From: Mesorhizobium sp. B2-1-8
GTDB taxonomy: Bacteria > Pseudomonadota > Alphaproteobacteria > Rhizobiales > Rhizobiaceae
DNA length: 64,000 nucleotides
Direction: 5' to 3'
NCBI RefSeq assembly: GCF_006442545.2
Contig: NZ_CP083952.1
Coordinates: 1,054,001 to 1,118,000 of the forward strand
Below the pieces are notes generated by a model. It worked only from the letters and a program-made list of their open reading frames with translations. It did no database searches and was not told the DNA's origin. Numbering within the stretch: position 1 is the stretch's first letter; every line of letters starts with the position of its first letter. Of the stretch, positions 8,424 through 17,142 are shown in pieces. The translations under genes were made by a program, and so were the position numbers.

Positions 8424-8781
8424 GCTCCGGCATCTCGCCGTCGGAAAGGCCGTACATATAGGAGCGGCCCTTGACGAACACAGGCGGGCGATAGCAACCC
8501 CCGTCGCCCGATATGTCGTCGGATTCGTTCTGGTAGATCACCTTGGGCTGGCCGGCGCTGGTGTAGTCGGACAGTTGCCTGGCCAGCTTGCCTTCGCCGA
8601 CGATGATGCGTTTGTAGCCGGCGGCGCTGTCGATGACGAGATTGCCGAACGAATCGGCGTAAACGCGGTCGTGATGGCGCAAGCCGGCCTCGGCCGGCGC
8701 GGCCACCGCAACGGCAAGTGCTGTCAGCGTGACCGCGACGCTTGCCAGCACTAATTTGGCCCGTACTGATTTAGAACGCAT
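8407..8781 (-). CDS. Small secreted protein of unknown function
   Basis: A 124-residue protein with a clear Sec signal peptide (about 1-32, AVAVAAPAEAG cleavage region). The mature part is polar, with two cysteines (GGCYRPP and the terminal SPCR) that could form a disulfide. I recognise no domain. The ATG is preceded by AAGGGAGAGC, a good ribosome site. It is divergent from the envelope protein at 9018, and the intergenic region carries a perfect CtrA-type box 59 bases before this start. Confidence 0.65.
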   Translation of the reverse strand: MRSKSVRAKLVLASVAVTLTALAVAVAAPAEAGLRHHDRVYADSFGNLVIDSAAGYKRIIVGEGKLARQLSDYTSAGQPKVIYQNESDDISGDGGCYRPPVFVKGRSYMYGLSDGEMPELSPCR

Positions 8782-8839
8782 GTCGCTCTCCCTTCGTCGG
8801 CGCGAGAGAGATCGCGCCCGATCCGATCCGAATCGGAAA

Positions 8840-8855
8840 TTAACCCTTTCTTAAC
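8840..8855. promoter_or_regulatory. CtrA-type binding box (TTAA-N7-TTAAC)
   Basis: The sequence TTAACCCTTTCTTAAC matches the full alphaproteobacterial CtrA consensus, with a further TTAA at 8861. It lies between two divergent small envelope-protein genes, nearer to the minus-strand one. CtrA is the cell-cycle master regulator in this class; binding here is inferred from the motif only. Confidence 0.55.
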
Positions 8856-9017
8856 CTTTGTTAAGGGGAGGGGCGGCTCGATGGCCGTTTCTTAATGAAC
8901 ATGGTTAATTTTGTGGTTCGCCGCCGATGTCCCCAACCGGTCGACATGGCCGGTCGGGGTGAACTTGATCTTGGCGTGCCGCGTGGCTAGCGTGCCTGCG
9001 GCATGGGGGCGCAGCAC

Positions 9018-9443
9018 ATGATGTTTGGCCGAACGGTTCGGGTGTCGTTCGTTATTTCGCTGCTTCTCGCGGCCGGTGCCTGTGTACCGGAAGACGGCGC
9101 TCCCAAGGCCGCGAGCACGGTTACACCCGTGGTGGCGCCTGCCGCTCCCGCCCAGCAACAGCCCGCGCCACCGGCGACCAAGATCACCACGGATCTCACC
9201 GCGCCACGCCTCACCACGGGCATGGCCACCTATAGATGTGGCAATGGCGGCATGATCACCATCCAAAATCTCGGCGCGTCGCTGCGGGTGGTCGGGCAGG
9301 AAGGCGCCACCGAGGAGTTCGCGGCGTCGCCGGCCAACCAGAGCAGCCGCTACCAGGCGGTCACGCATGACGCAATCGTGATCGACGGACGCGAAGCGCT
9401 GGTGATGAAGAGGGGGTCGACGCCGCAGACCTGCACGCGGTGA
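9018..9443 (+). CDS. Probable lipoprotein, MliC-like C-terminal part
   Basis: A 141-residue protein with a signal sequence ending in SLLLAAGAC, an imperfect lipobox that suggests lipidation at that cysteine. A Pro/Ala-rich linker (about 30-65) leads to a domain TYRCGNGGMITIQN...SRYQ...GREALVMKRG. Its YRC start and late ALVM strand resemble the MliC C-type lysozyme inhibitor fold; this is suggestive only. The ATG at 9018 is chosen because GGGGG at 9005-9009 is well placed; ATGs at 9003 and 9021 are alternatives. It is divergent from the gene at 8407. Confidence 0.6.
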   Translation: MMFGRTVRVSFVISLLLAAGACVPEDGAPKAASTVTPVVAPAAPAQQQPAPPATKITTDLTAPRLTTGMATYRCGNGGMITIQNLGASLRVVGQEGATEEFAASPANQSSRYQAVTHDAIVIDGREALVMKRGSTPQTCTR

Positions 9444-9592
9444 CGCAAATATCGACTCGGCCGAACCCTGGGCCAGACATGCTGCACCGCAGCGATATCG
9501 AGCCGGCTTCGGGTGTTCAGCCCCTAATCGATTGAAGCCGCATCCGGCGCTTTAGTCAGACTAAATTACGTTTTCGAAACGGTTTTCTGGCT

Positions 9593-9621
9593 TTGACGCG
9601 GTGCAAAAAGAGCATTAGAAA
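9593..9621 (+). promoter_or_regulatory. Candidate promoter of the sdh operon
   Basis: TTGACG at 9593-9598 and TAGAAA at 9616-9621 are spaced 17 bases apart, about 80 bases before sdhC. They are plausible sigma-70-type elements; nothing else in the 256-base gap (9444-9699) stands out. Confidence 0.35.
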
Positions 9622-9699
9622 CCGGCTGTCCGAAGTCGCAACCGGAAGCGGCAATGCCGCATTTCCACCTGAGGCGGGAGACGCCGAACTGGGGCAGCC

Positions 9700-10116
9700 A
9701 TGAGCAAATCACCAGCCACCCATGCCAAACGCGAACGGCCGCTTTCGCCGCACCTGACGGTCTACCGGCCGCCGATCACCATGACGATGTCGATCATCCA
9801 TCGCATCACCGGGGGCGCGCTCTATTTCGGCACGCTGTTGGTCGTCGCCTGGCTGATGGCGGCGGCATCCTCGCAGCCGGCTTTCGACTGGGTGAACTGG
9901 GCTTTCGGCACGTGGCTCGGCCGACTCATCCTGTTCGGCTACACCTGGGCGCTCATGCATCACATGCTGGGTGGTGTCCGCCATCTGATCTGGGATACCG
10001 GCGCCGGCCTTGAAAAACACACGGCCTCGAGGATCGCCTGGGCGACGCTTGCCGGCTCGGTCCTGCTCACGCTCTTGATCTGGATTGCCGGCTACATGGC
10101 GCGGGGAGCTTTGTGA
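9700..10116 (+). CDS. sdhC: Succinate dehydrogenase cytochrome b556 subunit
   Basis: Membrane anchor of complex II, carrying heme b and part of the quinone site. The 138-residue protein has the diagnostic N-terminus RPLSPHLTVYRPPITMTMSI, the SIIHRITGG segment with its quinone-site residues, and the heme-ligand region MHHMLGGVRHLIWD. Three membrane helices are visible. It is first in the sdhC-D-A-DUF3052-B operon; its stop overlaps the sdhD start by one base. Confidence 0.96.
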   Translation: MSKSPATHAKRERPLSPHLTVYRPPITMTMSIIHRITGGALYFGTLLVVAWLMAAASSQPAFDWVNWAFGTWLGRLILFGYTWALMHHMLGGVRHLIWDTGAGLEKHTASRIAWATLAGSVLLTLLIWIAGYMARGAL

Positions 10117-10511
10117 TGAGTGCGAAAAACACCGACATGCGTACCCCGCTGGCCAAGGTGCGCGGCCTGGGCTCAGCCCGCGAAGGCACCGGGCATTTCT
10201 GGCTCCAGCGGTTGACGGCGATCGCCAACATCCCGCTGATCCTGTTTTTCACCGGCTTCCTGATCGCGCTCAACGGCGCCGGCTATGCGCAGGTGCGGGC
10301 GGCGCTCGCCAACCCGTTCGTGGCGCTGGTCATGGCCCTGGTGCTCATCTCGCCGCTCTATCATATGCGGATCGGCATGCAGGTGATCATCGAGGACTAT
10401 GTGCATGGCGAAGGCATGAAGCTTGCGCTGATCGCCCTAAACACATTCTTCACCATAGCGGTCGGCGTCGCTTCGCTCTTCGCCCTGCTGAAACTGGCAT
10501 TCGGAGGCTGA
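10116..10511 (+). CDS. sdhD: Succinate dehydrogenase hydrophobic membrane anchor
   Basis: Second membrane subunit of complex II, 131 residues with three helices. Family signs are [20 protein letters not shown] near the N-terminus and [18 protein letters not shown] around the heme-binding histidine and quinone side. The ATG at 10116 has GGGGAG eight bases upstream; a GTG one codon earlier is possible. It is coupled to sdhC and followed by sdhA after four bases. Confidence 0.95.
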   Translation: MSAKNTDMRTPLAKVRGLGSAREGTGHFWLQRLTAIANIPLILFFTGFLIALNGAGYAQVRAALANPFVALVMALVLISPLYHMRIGMQVIIEDYVHGEGMKLALIALNTFFTIAVGVASLFALLKLAFGG

Positions 10512-10515
10512 AGTC

Positions 10516-12351
10516 TTGGCCCAGGACACGAAATCAGCCAATGCGGCAGGCTACACCTTTGTCGACCACAAATTCGACGTGGTCATCGTCGGTGCCGGGG
10601 GCGCTGGCCTGCGCGCCACTCTCGGCATGGCCGAACAGGGGCTGCGCACCGCCTGCATCACCAAAGTGTTCCCGACGCGCTCGCATACGGTCGCCGCGCA
10701 AGGCGGCATCGCCGCCTCGCTCTCCAATATGGGTCCGGATTCCTGGCAGTGGCACATGTACGACACCGTCAAGGGATCGGACTGGCTGGGCGATGTCGAT
10801 GCCATGGAATACATGGTGCGCGAGGCGCCGGCGGCGGTTTACGAACTCGAACATTACGGCGTGCCGTTCTCGCGCACCGAAGAGGGCAAGATCTACCAGC
10901 GGCCGTTCGGCGGCCACATGATGAACTATGGCGATGGCCCGCCCGTGCAGCGCACCTGCGCCGCGGCTGACCGCACCGGCCACGCCATTCTGCACACGCT
11001 CTACGGCCAGTCGCTGAAGAACAATGCGCAGTTCTTCATCGAGTATTTCGCGCTCGACCTGATCATGGAGCCGGACGGCACCTGTACCGGCGTCGTGGCG
11101 TGGAATCTCGATGACGGCACCATACACCGCTTCTCGGCCAAGATGGTGGTGCTGGCGACCGGCGGTTATGGTCGCGCCTATTTCTCCGCCACCTCGGCGC
11201 ACACCTGCACCGGCGACGGCGGCGGCATGGCCGCACGGGCCGGGCTTCCGCTCCAGGACATGGAGTTCGTGCAGTTCCATCCGACCGGCATTTACGGTGC
11301 CGGCTGCCTGATCACCGAGGGCGCGCGCGGCGAGGGTGGCTATCTCGTCAACTCCGAGGGCGAACGCTTCATGGAGCGCTACGCACCGTCGGCCAAGGAC
11401 CTCGCCTCGCGTGACGTGGTCTCGCGCTGCATGACGCTGGAAATCCGCGAGGGCCGCGGCGTCGGCAAGAACAAGGACCACATCTTCCTGCACCTCGATC
11501 ATCTCGATCCGGCGGTCTTGCACGAAAGGCTTCCGGGCATTTCGGAGTCGGCAAAAATCTTCGCCGGCGTCGATCTGACCAAGGAGCCGATTCCGGTGCT
11601 GCCGACGGTGCACTACAATATGGGCGGCGTGCCGACCAATTACTGGGGCGAGGTGCTCAACCCGACAGCCGAAAATCCGGACCGGGTCTCGCCCGGCCTG
11701 ATGGCGGTCGGCGAGGCGGGCTGCGCTTCCGTGCACGGCGCCAATCGGCTGGGTTCGAACTCGCTGATCGATCTGGTGGTGTTCGGCCGCGCCGCTGCGA
11801 TCCGCGCCGGCCAGGTCATCGACCGCAAGGCGGCGATCCCGTCGCCCAACCAGGCTTCGGTCGACAAGATCATGGATCGCTTCGACCGGCTGCGCCACGC
11901 CAACGGCTCGACGCCGACGGCGGTTCTGCGCGAAAAGATGCAGAAGGCGATGCAGCAGGACGCGGCGGTGTTCCGTACGCAGGAATCGCTCGAAAACGGG
12001 TGCAAGCGCATTTCTGAAATCTGGACCGAGCTCAAGGACGTCAAAGTCTTCGACCGCTCGATGATCTGGAATTCGGACCTGGTCGAGACGCTTGAGCTGG
12101 AAAACCTGATGGCCAACGCCATCACCACCGTCCATGGCGCCGAGGCGCGCAAGGAGAGCCGTGGCGCGCATGCGCGGGAAGATTTTTCCGCCCGCGACGA
12201 CGCCAACTGGCGCAAGCACACGCTCGCCCATCTCGGCGAGGACGGCGCGGTGACGCTGACCTACCGGCCGGTGCACACCGAGCCACTGGTGCCCGAAAAG
12301 GACGGCGGCATCAGTCTCGCAAAGATCGCGCCGAAGGCCAGGGTGTACTGA
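10516..12351 (+). CDS. sdhA: Succinate dehydrogenase flavoprotein subunit
   Basis: Catalytic subunit that oxidises succinate to fumarate in the TCA cycle with covalent FAD. The 611 residues include the dinucleotide site [20 protein letters not shown], the FAD-linking histidine in [10 protein letters not shown], the active-site block [20 protein letters not shown] and [20 protein letters not shown]. The start is TTG at 10516 with CGGAGG eight bases upstream. It is followed after two bases by a DUF3052 gene rather than directly by sdhB. Confidence 0.97.
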   Translation: MAQDTKSANAAGYTFVDHKFDVVIVGAGGAGLRATLGMAEQGLRTACITKVFPTRSHTVAAQGGIAASLSNMGPDSWQWHMYDTVKGSDWLGDVDAMEYMVREAPAAVYELEHYGVPFSRTEEGKIYQRPFGGHMMNYGDGPPVQRTCAAADRTGHAILHTLYGQSLKNNAQFFIEYFALDLIMEPDGTCTGVVAWNLDDGTIHRFSAKMVVLATGGYGRAYFSATSAHTCTGDGGGMAARAGLPLQDMEFVQFHPTGIYGAGCLITEGARGEGGYLVNSEGERFMERYAPSAKDLASRDVVSRCMTLEIREGRGVGKNKDHIFLHLDHLDPAVLHERLPGISESAKIFAGVDLTKEPIPVLPTVHYNMGGVPTNYWGEVLNPTAENPDRVSPGLMAVGEAGCASVHGANRLGSNSLIDLVVFGRAAAIRAGQVIDRKAAIPSPNQASVDKIMDRFDRLRHANGSTPTAVLREKMQKAMQQDAAVFRTQESLENGCKRISEIWTELKDVKVFDRSMIWNSDLVETLELENLMANAITTVHGAEARKESRGAHAREDFSARDDANWRKHTLAHLGEDGAVTLTYRPVHTEPLVPEKDGGISLAKIAPKARVY

Positions 12352-12353
12352 CG

Positions 12354-12788
12354 ATGGCGACGGCGGCGGGATATTCCGATACGCCCCTCCCGGCCAAGCT
12401 CGGCCTGAAGGACGGTATGATCGCCGCCTTCACCGCGCTGCCAAGGGAACTCGAGAGCCTCACCGAAGCCGTTGATTTTGCCGAGGTCGACCGGTTGGCC
12501 GAATGGTCCGGCATTTCGGGCGCAACCCTGAAATACGACGCCGTTCACGCCTTCACCCGGCAGCGCGCCGAGATCGAGGATCGCCTCGGCGCACTCGAGA
12601 CGGCGATCAAGCGCGACGGCATGGTCTGGGTCTCCTGGCCGAAGAAGGCGTCGAAAGTGCCCACCGACGTCACCGAGGGCATTGTCCGCGCTGAAGCGCT
12701 CAAGCTCGACCTTGTCGACGTCAAGGTCGCCGCCGTGAATGAAATCTGGTCCGGGCTGAAGCTCGTCATCCGAAAGGACCTGAGGTAA
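12354..12788 (+). CDS. DUF3052-like protein inside the sdh operon
   Basis: A 144-residue soluble protein with the DUF3052 pattern: N-terminal [17 protein letters not shown], a central [12 protein letters not shown], then [19 protein letters not shown] and [19 protein letters not shown]. The family is known from genome surveys, including actinobacteria, without an established biochemical role. It starts two bases after sdhA, and its TAA overlaps the sdhB ATG. It is therefore tightly built into the operon and made with complex II. A role in complex II assembly or regulation is speculation from position. Confidence 0.8.
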   Translation: MATAAGYSDTPLPAKLGLKDGMIAAFTALPRELESLTEAVDFAEVDRLAEWSGISGATLKYDAVHAFTRQRAEIEDRLGALETAIKRDGMVWVSWPKKASKVPTDVTEGIVRAEALKLDLVDVKVAAVNEIWSGLKLVIRKDLR

Positions 12789-13567
12789 TGGTCGAACTCA
12801 CCCTCCCCAAGAACTCGAAGATCCAGCAGGGCAAGACCTGGCCGAAGCCGGAGGGTGCCACCCGTCTCAGGGAATACCGCATCTATCGCTGGTCGCCGGA
12901 CGATGACGAGAATCCGCGCATGGACACCTATTTCGTCGACATGGACGATTGTGGGCCGATGGTGCTAGACGCGCTGCTCTGGATCAAGAACAAGATCGAC
13001 CCGACGCTGACCTTGCGCCGCTCCTGCCGCGAAGGCATTTGCGGCTCCTGCGCCATGAACATCGACGGTTCGAACACGCTCGCCTGCACCAAGGGCTGCG
13101 ACGACGTTTCAGGCGCGATCAAGGTCTATCCGTTGCCGCATATGCCCGTGATCAAGGACCTGGTGCCCGACCTCACCAATTTCTACGCCCAGCATGCCTC
13201 GATCGAGCCATGGCTGAAGACGGTGTCGCCAACGCCGGCCAAGGAATGGCTGCAGAGCCACGAGGACCGCGAGAAGCTCGACGGGCTCTACGAATGCATC
13301 CTGTGCGCCTGCTGCTCGACCTCGTGCCCGAGCTACTGGTGGAACGGCGACCGCTATCTCGGCCCGGCGACGCTGCTGCAGGCCTATCGCTGGCTGATCG
13401 ACAGCCGCGACGAGGCCAAGGGAGAACGCCTCGACAATCTGGAAGACCCGTTCCGGCTCTATCGCTGCCACACCATCATGAACTGCGCGCAGACCTGTCC
13501 CAAGGGGCTGAACCCCGCGAAGGCGATCGCCGAGATCAAGAAAATGATGGTGGAGCGGCGCGTCTGA
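12788..13567 (+). CDS. sdhB: Succinate dehydrogenase iron-sulfur subunit
   Basis: Electron-transfer subunit of complex II, 259 residues. The [2Fe-2S] cluster ligands lie in [16 protein letters not shown] and the following CTKGC. The [4Fe-4S] and [3Fe-4S] ligands lie in [16 protein letters not shown] and [17 protein letters not shown]. The start overlaps the stop of the DUF3052 gene. The last codons (AEIKKMMVE) recur 82 bases downstream at the start of the next gene. Confidence 0.97.
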   Translation: MVELTLPKNSKIQQGKTWPKPEGATRLREYRIYRWSPDDDENPRMDTYFVDMDDCGPMVLDALLWIKNKIDPTLTLRRSCREGICGSCAMNIDGSNTLACTKGCDDVSGAIKVYPLPHMPVIKDLVPDLTNFYAQHASIEPWLKTVSPTPAKEWLQSHEDREKLDGLYECILCACCSTSCPSYWWNGDRYLGPATLLQAYRWLIDSRDEAKGERLDNLEDPFRLYRCHTIMNCAQTCPKGLNPAKAIAEIKKMMVERRV

Positions 13568-13637
13568 CGGCGATCGTTTTTCTCTTCTGTGCGCCTTCGG
13601 CGACACGGCTGCCGAGATCAAGAAGATGATGGTGGAG
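13529..13637 (+). repeat. Direct duplication of the sdhB 3' end
   Basis: The 27 bases at 13529-13555, coding AEIKKMMVE in sdhB, reappear at 13611-13637 with one mismatch and in the reading register of the following nucleotidyltransferase. The shared GTCTGA just after suggests that the copy extends slightly further. Between them lie 55 bases with no other feature. Confidence 0.85.
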
Positions 13638-14459
13638 AACGGTCTGAAGCCGACGTTACCCGCTGATTTCTCCCTGGACGCCGTCGCAGCAATTCGGGCA
13701 CGACTCGATCTGGTGCGAGCGCAAGGTGTAAGAATCCTGTTCGCCATCGAAAGTGGCAGTCGCGCCTGGGGGTTTCCGTCGCCCGACAGCGACTATGATT
13801 GCCGTTTTGTCTATATCAGGCCGATCTCGGATCATCTGGTCCTGCAGCAGCCGCGCGACGTGATCGAATTCCCGATTGAAGGCGAGATCGATGCCGGTGG
13901 CTGGGATCTGCGCAAGGCCTTGCTTCTGGCGCTCGGCGGCAATGCGGTCATCGTCGAATGGACGAAGTCGGCTATCGTCTATGAAGAAGTCGCGGGATTT
14001 CGCGCGCGCCTTCTCGACCTGCTGGCCGAGATCGTCGATCCGGGAAAGGTATCGCACCACTATCTCGGCCTGGCGCGCTCGCACGTCGCCAAGATCGGCA
14101 GTTTTTCCGGCGAAGTGAAGCTGAAGAAGCTGTTCTACCTGATCCGCCCGCTGGTGGCTCTCGACTGGATGGAACAGCGCCGCTTCGCCAGCCTGCCGCC
14201 GATGAACCTTGGCGAATGCCTTGACGAGACGGACGTGCCGGCTCCTGCGAGCGAGGAAATCCGTCGCCTGATCGAGCGGAAAAGCCAGACGCGGGAGATG
14301 GGGTCCGGTCCCATCCCAATCGCAATCGCACGCTATCTCGAAGCGCGCTATGGTCACCATCACATGAACCTTGCCGCCATGGTCAGGGACGAAGCCCGCC
14401 AGGCGCGCACACAGGCACTTGCAATCGATTTTTACCGCCGGGAGGCTGAACTTCAATGA
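13626..14459 (+). CDS. Nucleotidyltransferase-superfamily protein (YcgL/DUF2204 type)
   Basis: A 277-residue protein with the polymerase-beta nucleotidyltransferase signature: [15 protein letters not shown], where GSR and the paired aspartates bind metal and nucleotide. The rest ([41 protein letters not shown]) fits the large predicted nucleotidyltransferase family PF10127, whose target is unknown. The annotated N-terminus MMVENGLK comes from a duplicated sdhB tail, while the family-like part begins at [10 protein letters not shown], so the true start is uncertain. The 3' end overlaps the yceH-like gene (ATGA). Confidence 0.8.
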   Translation: MMVENGLKPTLPADFSLDAVAAIRARLDLVRAQGVRILFAIESGSRAWGFPSPDSDYDCRFVYIRPISDHLVLQQPRDVIEFPIEGEIDAGGWDLRKALLLALGGNAVIVEWTKSAIVYEEVAGFRARLLDLLAEIVDPGKVSHHYLGLARSHVAKIGSFSGEVKLKKLFYLIRPLVALDWMEQRRFASLPPMNLGECLDETDVPAPASEEIRRLIERKSQTREMGSGPIPIAIARYLEARYGHHHMNLAAMVRDEARQARTQALAIDFYRREAELQ

Positions 14460-15085
14460 GCGATGACCTTCCCATCCTCTCTCCCGTCGAAGCGCGGGTG
14501 CTCGGTTGCCTGATCGAGAAGAAGGAGCTGACGCCGGACGTCTATCCGCTGACGCTCAACGCGGCACTTGCCGCGGCCAACCAGAAGACGGCGCGCGAGC
14601 CTGTCATGGCGCTGGAGCAGACGGAGGTGCACCGGGCCCTGAAGCTGCTCGAGCAGAAGGGACTCGTGCGGCAGATGTTCGGCTCGCGCGTGGAGCGCTA
14701 TGAGCATCAGATGGCGCAGCGCTTCTCGCTGACCACGCCGCAGACCGCGTTGCTCGGCCTGCTCCTGCTGCGCGGACCGCAGACGGCGCATGAACTGCTG
14801 GCGCGCGCCGAGCGCTTGGCGCGGTTTGCGTCGATCGAAGACCTGCGCGCAGAACTCGACATGCTGATCGGCCGCCGGCCGCCGCTGGTCCAGGAAATCC
14901 CGCGCGGGCCAGGCCAGCGCGAGGACCGCTATGTGCATCTGCTTTCTGGACCTGTGGACGTTGCAGCTCTATCGGCGCAACGGAGTGCGCCGGCTACGCC
15001 TGCCTCCGACCTGGAAGCGCGGTTGGACGCGCTGGAACAGGAAGTCGCGGCTCTGCGCGCCCGGCTTGATACGCTGGGCGGTTGA
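14456..15085 (+). CDS. YceH/DUF480 family protein
   Basis: A 209-residue member of UPF0502 (YceH): [29 protein letters not shown], then [21 protein letters not shown], and a second winged-helix repeat [23 protein letters not shown]. Two tandem winged helices suggest nucleic-acid binding, but the function is not established. The C-terminus is a short heptad-like helix ([19 protein letters not shown]) that could dimerise. It overlaps the nucleotidyltransferase by four bases, forming a two-gene unit. Confidence 0.88.
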   Translation: MSDDLPILSPVEARVLGCLIEKKELTPDVYPLTLNAALAAANQKTAREPVMALEQTEVHRALKLLEQKGLVRQMFGSRVERYEHQMAQRFSLTTPQTALLGLLLLRGPQTAHELLARAERLARFASIEDLRAELDMLIGRRPPLVQEIPRGPGQREDRYVHLLSGPVDVAALSAQRSAPATPASDLEARLDALEQEVAALRARLDTLGG

Positions 15086-15116
15086 GGCCGGCAATCCGGG
15101 ACGTCGGCGGGCCAGC

Positions 15117-15171
15117 GCCTCTCTCTGTCCTGCCGGACATCTCCCCCACGAGGGGGGAGATTGGATGCCAC
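15117..15171. repeat. Palindromic repeat, family A, single arm
   Basis: A single copy of the module also found at 3141-3402 and 26660-26817: TCTGTCCTGCCGGACATCTC followed by the hairpin CTCCCCCACGAGGGGGGAG. It lies between the convergent YceH and OsmC genes. Confidence 0.75.
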
Positions 15172-15184
15172 GACCGCTTTCGCC

Positions 15185-15222
15185 AATGCCAAACGCCGGA
15201 CCTGGGGCCGGCGTTTGGCATT
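15185..15222. terminator. Strong hairpin between convergent genes
   Basis: A perfect 15-base inverted repeat, AATGCCAAACGCCGG at 15185-15199 against 15208-15222, with an 8-base loop. It sits between the ends of the YceH gene (+) and the OsmC gene (-). Neither side has a long T-tract, so termination is likely but not certain. Confidence 0.55.
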
Positions 15223-15236
15223 TCAGGCCACGCTCA

Positions 15237-15662
15237 TCAGCCCAGCCTGGCGTCGAGCGAAACCTTGATCGCGCCGAGCGCCTGGGAGACCGGGCATTCG
15301 GCCTTGGCCTTTTCGGCCAATTCCTTGAATTTCGCGGCATCGATGCCGGGCACCTTGCCGACCAGCGTGATCGCGCTGCCGGTGATGCCGGTGCCGGGAA
15401 CCAGCGTCACAACGGCCTTGGCGTCGAGCTCGGCTGCGGGGGTGCCGTTCTCGGCCAGGAAATGCGAGAGCTGCATGGCGTAGCAGCCGGCATGGGCAGC
15501 AGCGATCAGTTCTTCCGGATTGGTTCCGGATTTGCCGCTTTCGTCCTCGAAGCGCGCCTTGAACGAATAGGGCGTACCGTTCAGGGTTCCGCTCTGCGTG
15601 TCGAGCGTGCCCTTGCCCTCTTTCAGATTGCCTTTCCAGACGGCGTTTGCGGTGCGGTCCAT
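15237..15662 (-). CDS. OsmC-family peroxiredoxin
   Basis: A 141-residue OsmC-type thiol peroxidase, related to Ohr but in the osmotically inducible branch. The catalytic cysteines are in AAAHAGCYAMQLSHFLAENG and AKAECPVSQALG. The N-terminus MDRTANAVWKGNLKEGKGTL is typical of OsmC. The ATG at 15662 is preceded by AGGAGG. It is a second peroxide-detoxifying enzyme in the window and stands alone. Confidence 0.92.
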   Translation of the reverse strand: MDRTANAVWKGNLKEGKGTLDTQSGTLNGTPYSFKARFEDESGKSGTNPEELIAAAHAGCYAMQLSHFLAENGTPAAELDAKAVVTLVPGTGITGSAITLVGKVPGIDAAKFKELAEKAKAECPVSQALGAIKVSLDARLG

Positions 15663-15879
15663 GGAGTCCTCCTGGGTTGTCGTGAACTTGTCCTGGGTGA
15701 GCCAGCGTCAGGCCAACTATAGCGCGAGTGGGCGCGAAGACCACCGCGCTGTTTGGACCACCGCACGATGACGGCCTCTTTCTCTTCCGGGAAAAAATAA
15801 GCCTGCAAAAATGTCGGCTTCCATCCGGTCCGGCCGTCCTGCGGGCGGCCACGGGTTTTGTGGTCGGATGGAGGTTCAC

Positions 15880-16107
15880 ATGGACAATCTGTTTTTCGTG
15901 CTGTGGAAGAGGCCGGGCCGTAGGCTGGAGCGACAGGAAGACTTCTGGCTGGACCCGCCGGCGTCCGGCTTCGGCAGGTTGCTGGCGGCGGTTGCCATCA
16001 TCGCGGTCGCGGCATGCCTTCTCGACCATGCGGCGGCGGTCGCGGGCAAGGCTGACACGGTTGTCGCCGCATCCTATGGTTTGTCACAGGAAGGGAGCTT
16101 GAAATGA
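15880..16107 (+). CDS. Small single-pass membrane protein
   Basis: A 75-residue protein MDNLFFVLWKRPGRRLERQ with one hydrophobic helix (LLAAVAIIAVAACLL) near the middle and a short polar tail. I recognise no family. The ATG at 15880 is chosen because GGAGG lies eight bases upstream; ATG 15868 is an alternative. Its stop overlaps the start of the YCII gene at 16104, so the two are co-translated. Confidence 0.6.
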   Translation: MDNLFFVLWKRPGRRLERQEDFWLDPPASGFGRLLAAVAIIAVAACLLDHAAAVAGKADTVVAASYGLSQEGSLK

Positions 16108-16460
16108 AATACGTCTGCCTGGTCTATGGTGAGGAAAAAGATCTTTACGCGCTGACCTCCGAGGGTGCCGCCAAGCTCGACGCGGATTCGCTGGCCTATG
16201 ACAGGTCATTGGATCAGCAAGGCAAGCTGATCATCGCGCAGGCGCTGGAATCGGTGAAAACCTCGAAAACCGTCCGCAGACGCAAGGGCAAGAGACTTGT
16301 CACCGACGGCCCGTTCGCCGAAACCAAGGAGCAGTTGCTCGGTTTCGTCATGATCGAAGCGAAGGATCTCGACGAGGCGCTGGACATCGCCGGCGAGATT
16401 CCGCTGGCCGAAATCGGCGCCATTGAGGTGCGCGCGATCTACAAAGTGCCGGGGTCATAA
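16104..16460 (+). CDS. YCII-related (DGPF) protein
   Basis: A 118-residue protein of the YCII/DGPF family: MKYVCLVYGEEKDLYAL at the N-terminus and the eponymous VTDGPFAETKEQLLGFVMIE, followed by LDEALDIAGEIP and EVRAIYKV. The family has a ferredoxin-like fold and often accompanies ECF sigma factors; none is present here. Function is unknown. It is coupled to the small membrane-protein gene upstream. Confidence 0.85.
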   Translation: MKYVCLVYGEEKDLYALTSEGAAKLDADSLAYDRSLDQQGKLIIAQALESVKTSKTVRRRKGKRLVTDGPFAETKEQLLGFVMIEAKDLDEALDIAGEIPLAEIGAIEVRAIYKVPGS

Positions 16461-16597
16461 TTCCCTGTCATACGTTGCGGTCCCTTGGAAACCGAGGGCG
16501 GTCGAGCGAGCGTCCCCGTTTGCCGGGCTCAATTCTTGCGTGTTGAAGCGAGCCACGAGTTCTCCTATCGTCGCCCAGGACTTTGGGGGATCTGGAC

Positions 16598-17128
16598 ATG
16601 CCTTTCCTGATTGCTGTCCTTGGCGTGCTCGGAGCGGCGGCGTTGTGGTGGTATCGGATGAAGGCCATGAACGACGCCGCGCGCGAGGTCGCCGACGTCG
16701 TCGGGCGCGTGCAAGGCAACATCAGGCGAAAGAAGCTGCGCAAGCAGGCCGCACAGTCGCCGCTGACCGCGATCGACGATCCGGTGGTGGCCGCCGCGAC
16801 GCTGATCACCGCGATGGTTTCGGAAGGTGGCCCGGTTCTGCCGCGGCGTGAGGCCGTCATTCGGGAGGTGATTTCGCAGATCGCGGACGGCCAGAAGAAG
16901 ACCGACGAGGCGGTTGTCTATGCCAAGTGGGCTGCCTCGCAGATAGATGACACCACCATCGTCATCGACAAGTTGGCGCCCTTCTTGCGCGAACGTCTCG
17001 ACCCGAACGAACGGGACGATCTGCTGCAGATGCTGAACCGGGTGGCCCAGAGCGGAGAGCAGCGCCTGAAGATTGCGGATCAGCGCATGCTACGACTGCG
17101 CCAGAAGCTCGGCTTCGAGGTCAACTAA
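16598..17128 (+). CDS. Membrane-anchored TerB-like protein
   Basis: A 176-residue protein with one N-terminal membrane helix (MPFLIAVLGVLGAAALWWY), a basic stretch, and then an all-helical domain (DDPVVAAATLITAMVSEGG...DERDDLLQMLNRVA-like spacing). This pattern resembles the TerB/DnaJ co-occurring helical domain. GGGGGA at 16585-16590 supports the ATG at 16598 over the upstream TTG. It is convergent with the hydroxylase at 17143. Function is unknown; TerB domains are thought to bind metal at the membrane. Confidence 0.6.
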   Translation: MPFLIAVLGVLGAAALWWYRMKAMNDAAREVADVVGRVQGNIRRKKLRKQAAQSPLTAIDDPVVAAATLITAMVSEGGPVLPRREAVIREVISQIADGQKKTDEAVVYAKWAASQIDDTTIVIDKLAPFLRERLDPNERDDLLQMLNRVAQSGEQRLKIADQRMLRLRQKLGFEVN

Positions 17129-17142
17129 TCCGCGACGGGCGA

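Noticed and set aside
10534..12276. A 580-codon minus-strand frame opposite sdhA
   Set aside because: Shadow frame of a highly conserved gene; composition is His/Arg-rich and no family is recognised.
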